Source: Bacteroidales bacterium (GTDB taxonomy: Bacteria > Bacteroidota > Bacteroidia > Bacteroidales > P3). From it: a DNA stretch of 41,864 nucleotides. The stretch covers positions 1 through 41,864 of the forward strand of contig JAEEIS010000113.1 of NCBI GenBank assembly GCA_016281475.1, given 5' to 3'. Positions 40,415 to 41,864 of this stretch are shown one piece after another; the stretch's first letter is position 1, and each line of letters begins with the position of its first letter. Below the pieces are notes generated by a model. The model did not search any database and had not been told where the DNA came from. It saw only the letters and a list, made by a program, of their open reading frames with translations. The position numbers and the translations under genes are program-made.

Positions 40415-40462
40415 ATTATAGCAACGTCAATTTGTATAACAAAAACTAAAAAATACAGTATT

Positions 40463-40732
40463 ATGAACATTCAACCTTTAGCAGACCGCGTTCTGATTCA
40501 GCCCGCCGAGGCCGAGCAGAGAACCGCATCAGGTATCATCATCCCCGACACCGCAAAAGAGAAGCCCCAAAGAGGCAAGGTGCTTGCCGTTGGCAAGGGT
40601 ACCAAGGACCATGAGATGACCGTCAAGGTGGGCGACAACGTCCTCTATGGCAAGTACAGCGGCACCGAGATTGACATCGACGGCACCAAGTACATGATTA
40701 TGAAAGAAAGCGACATCTACGCAATTATCTAA
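40463..40732 (+). CDS. groES: Co-chaperonin GroES
   Basis: An 89-residue lid protein of the GroEL chamber. The ATG at 40463 gives the typical start [20 protein letters not shown]; an upstream ATG at 40391 would lie inside the promoter palindrome. The mobile loop [20 protein letters not shown] and the roof-region [20 protein letters not shown] are standard. Length is slightly below E. coli GroES (97). groEL follows after 90 bases, a spacer that holds GTCCGAC repeats. The pair is expected to be heat-inducible. Confidence 0.97.
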   Translation: MNIQPLADRVLIQPAEAEQRTASGIIIPDTAKEKPQRGKVLAVGKGTKDHEMTVKVGDNVLYGKYSGTEIDIDGTKYMIMKESDIYAII

Positions 40733-40816
40733 AAAAACATTTGTCGGTCGTGTCCGACTAGTCTGAACACTCCGGCCAGTCCGACTCGTCCGACCCTAAA
40801 ATTAAGAAAGGAATAA

Positions 40817-41864
<1,048 letters not shown>

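Larger units (their letters stand above)
40081..40462. other. Divergent spacer ahead of groES, 382 bases
   Basis: The left half (40081-40320) is pyrimidine-rich filler without genes. The right half holds the palindromes and sigma-54-like box described separately. No CIRCE element (TTAGCACTC, 9 bases, GAGTGCTAA) is present. Confidence 0.65.

Noticed and set aside
40321..40462. CIRCE element for HrcA control of groES
   Set aside because: The TTAGCACTC-N9-GAGTGCTAA pattern was looked for and is absent.

Overview
The window comes from a Bacteroidales chromosome (Bacteroidota). Evidence for this includes TAnnTTTG-type -7 boxes with weak or absent Shine-Dalgarno sequences, a Rho factor carrying a very long disordered insertion, an archaeal/eukaryal-type ProRS, several lipoproteins and outer-membrane barrels, a BspA-like leucine-rich-repeat protein and Bacteroidales-type gene neighbourhoods. 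Genus cannot be fixed from the sequence; a Prevotella- or Muribaculum-like gut or rumen organism would fit. Most coding DNA is moderately GC-rich, while spacers are AT-rich and full of short repeated filler.

Layout. 1-6643 (minus): an envelope block with an outer-membrane barrel protein, Kdo transferase waaA, a lipoprotein BamA/TamA-like protein, a short-chain polyprenyl diphosphate synthase, an ExbB/TolQ proton channel and the first codons of another gene. 6763-8235 (plus): proS. 8236-9103: an AT-rich HigBA-type toxin-antitoxin cassette lying between two diverged copies of the last 57 bp of proS, the most striking structure in the window. 9193-10253: an AT-rich lipoprotein gene with a long leader that can fold into a large hairpin. 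10254-11453 (minus): a small barrel protein and gcvH. 11714-14988 (plus): rho and a threonine aldolase-type lyase. 15077-21386 (minus): a sensor histidine kinase six bases behind a LolC/FtsX-type permease, then tpiA, a thioredoxin-fold lipid- or periplasm-targeted protein and a beta-barrel protein.

21871-35023 (plus) is a long housekeeping run: lpd, an unrecognised 369-residue protein, an M23 peptidase, ispH, recF, a DciA/DUF721 protein, an ABC exporter whose ATPase domain stops at its H-loop, leucyl aminopeptidase, pdxA and polA with a degenerate proofreading domain. 35061-36621 (plus) holds two secreted surface-type proteins. 36803-40080 (minus) holds hutH, a C4 zinc-ribbon coiled-coil protein and a Nif3-like protein. 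40463 to the end is groES-groEL, groEL being cut by the window edge; its upstream region has no CIRCE element but has a sigma-54-like box and palindromes.

No rRNA, tRNA, CRISPR array, insertion sequence or phage gene was seen. Findings concentrate on the proS-tail/toxin-antitoxin cassette, the structured leaders at 9798-9946 and 11603-11651, the groES regulatory region, the repeat filler that has been absorbed into gene ends, and the departures from family norms in PolA and the ABC exporter.
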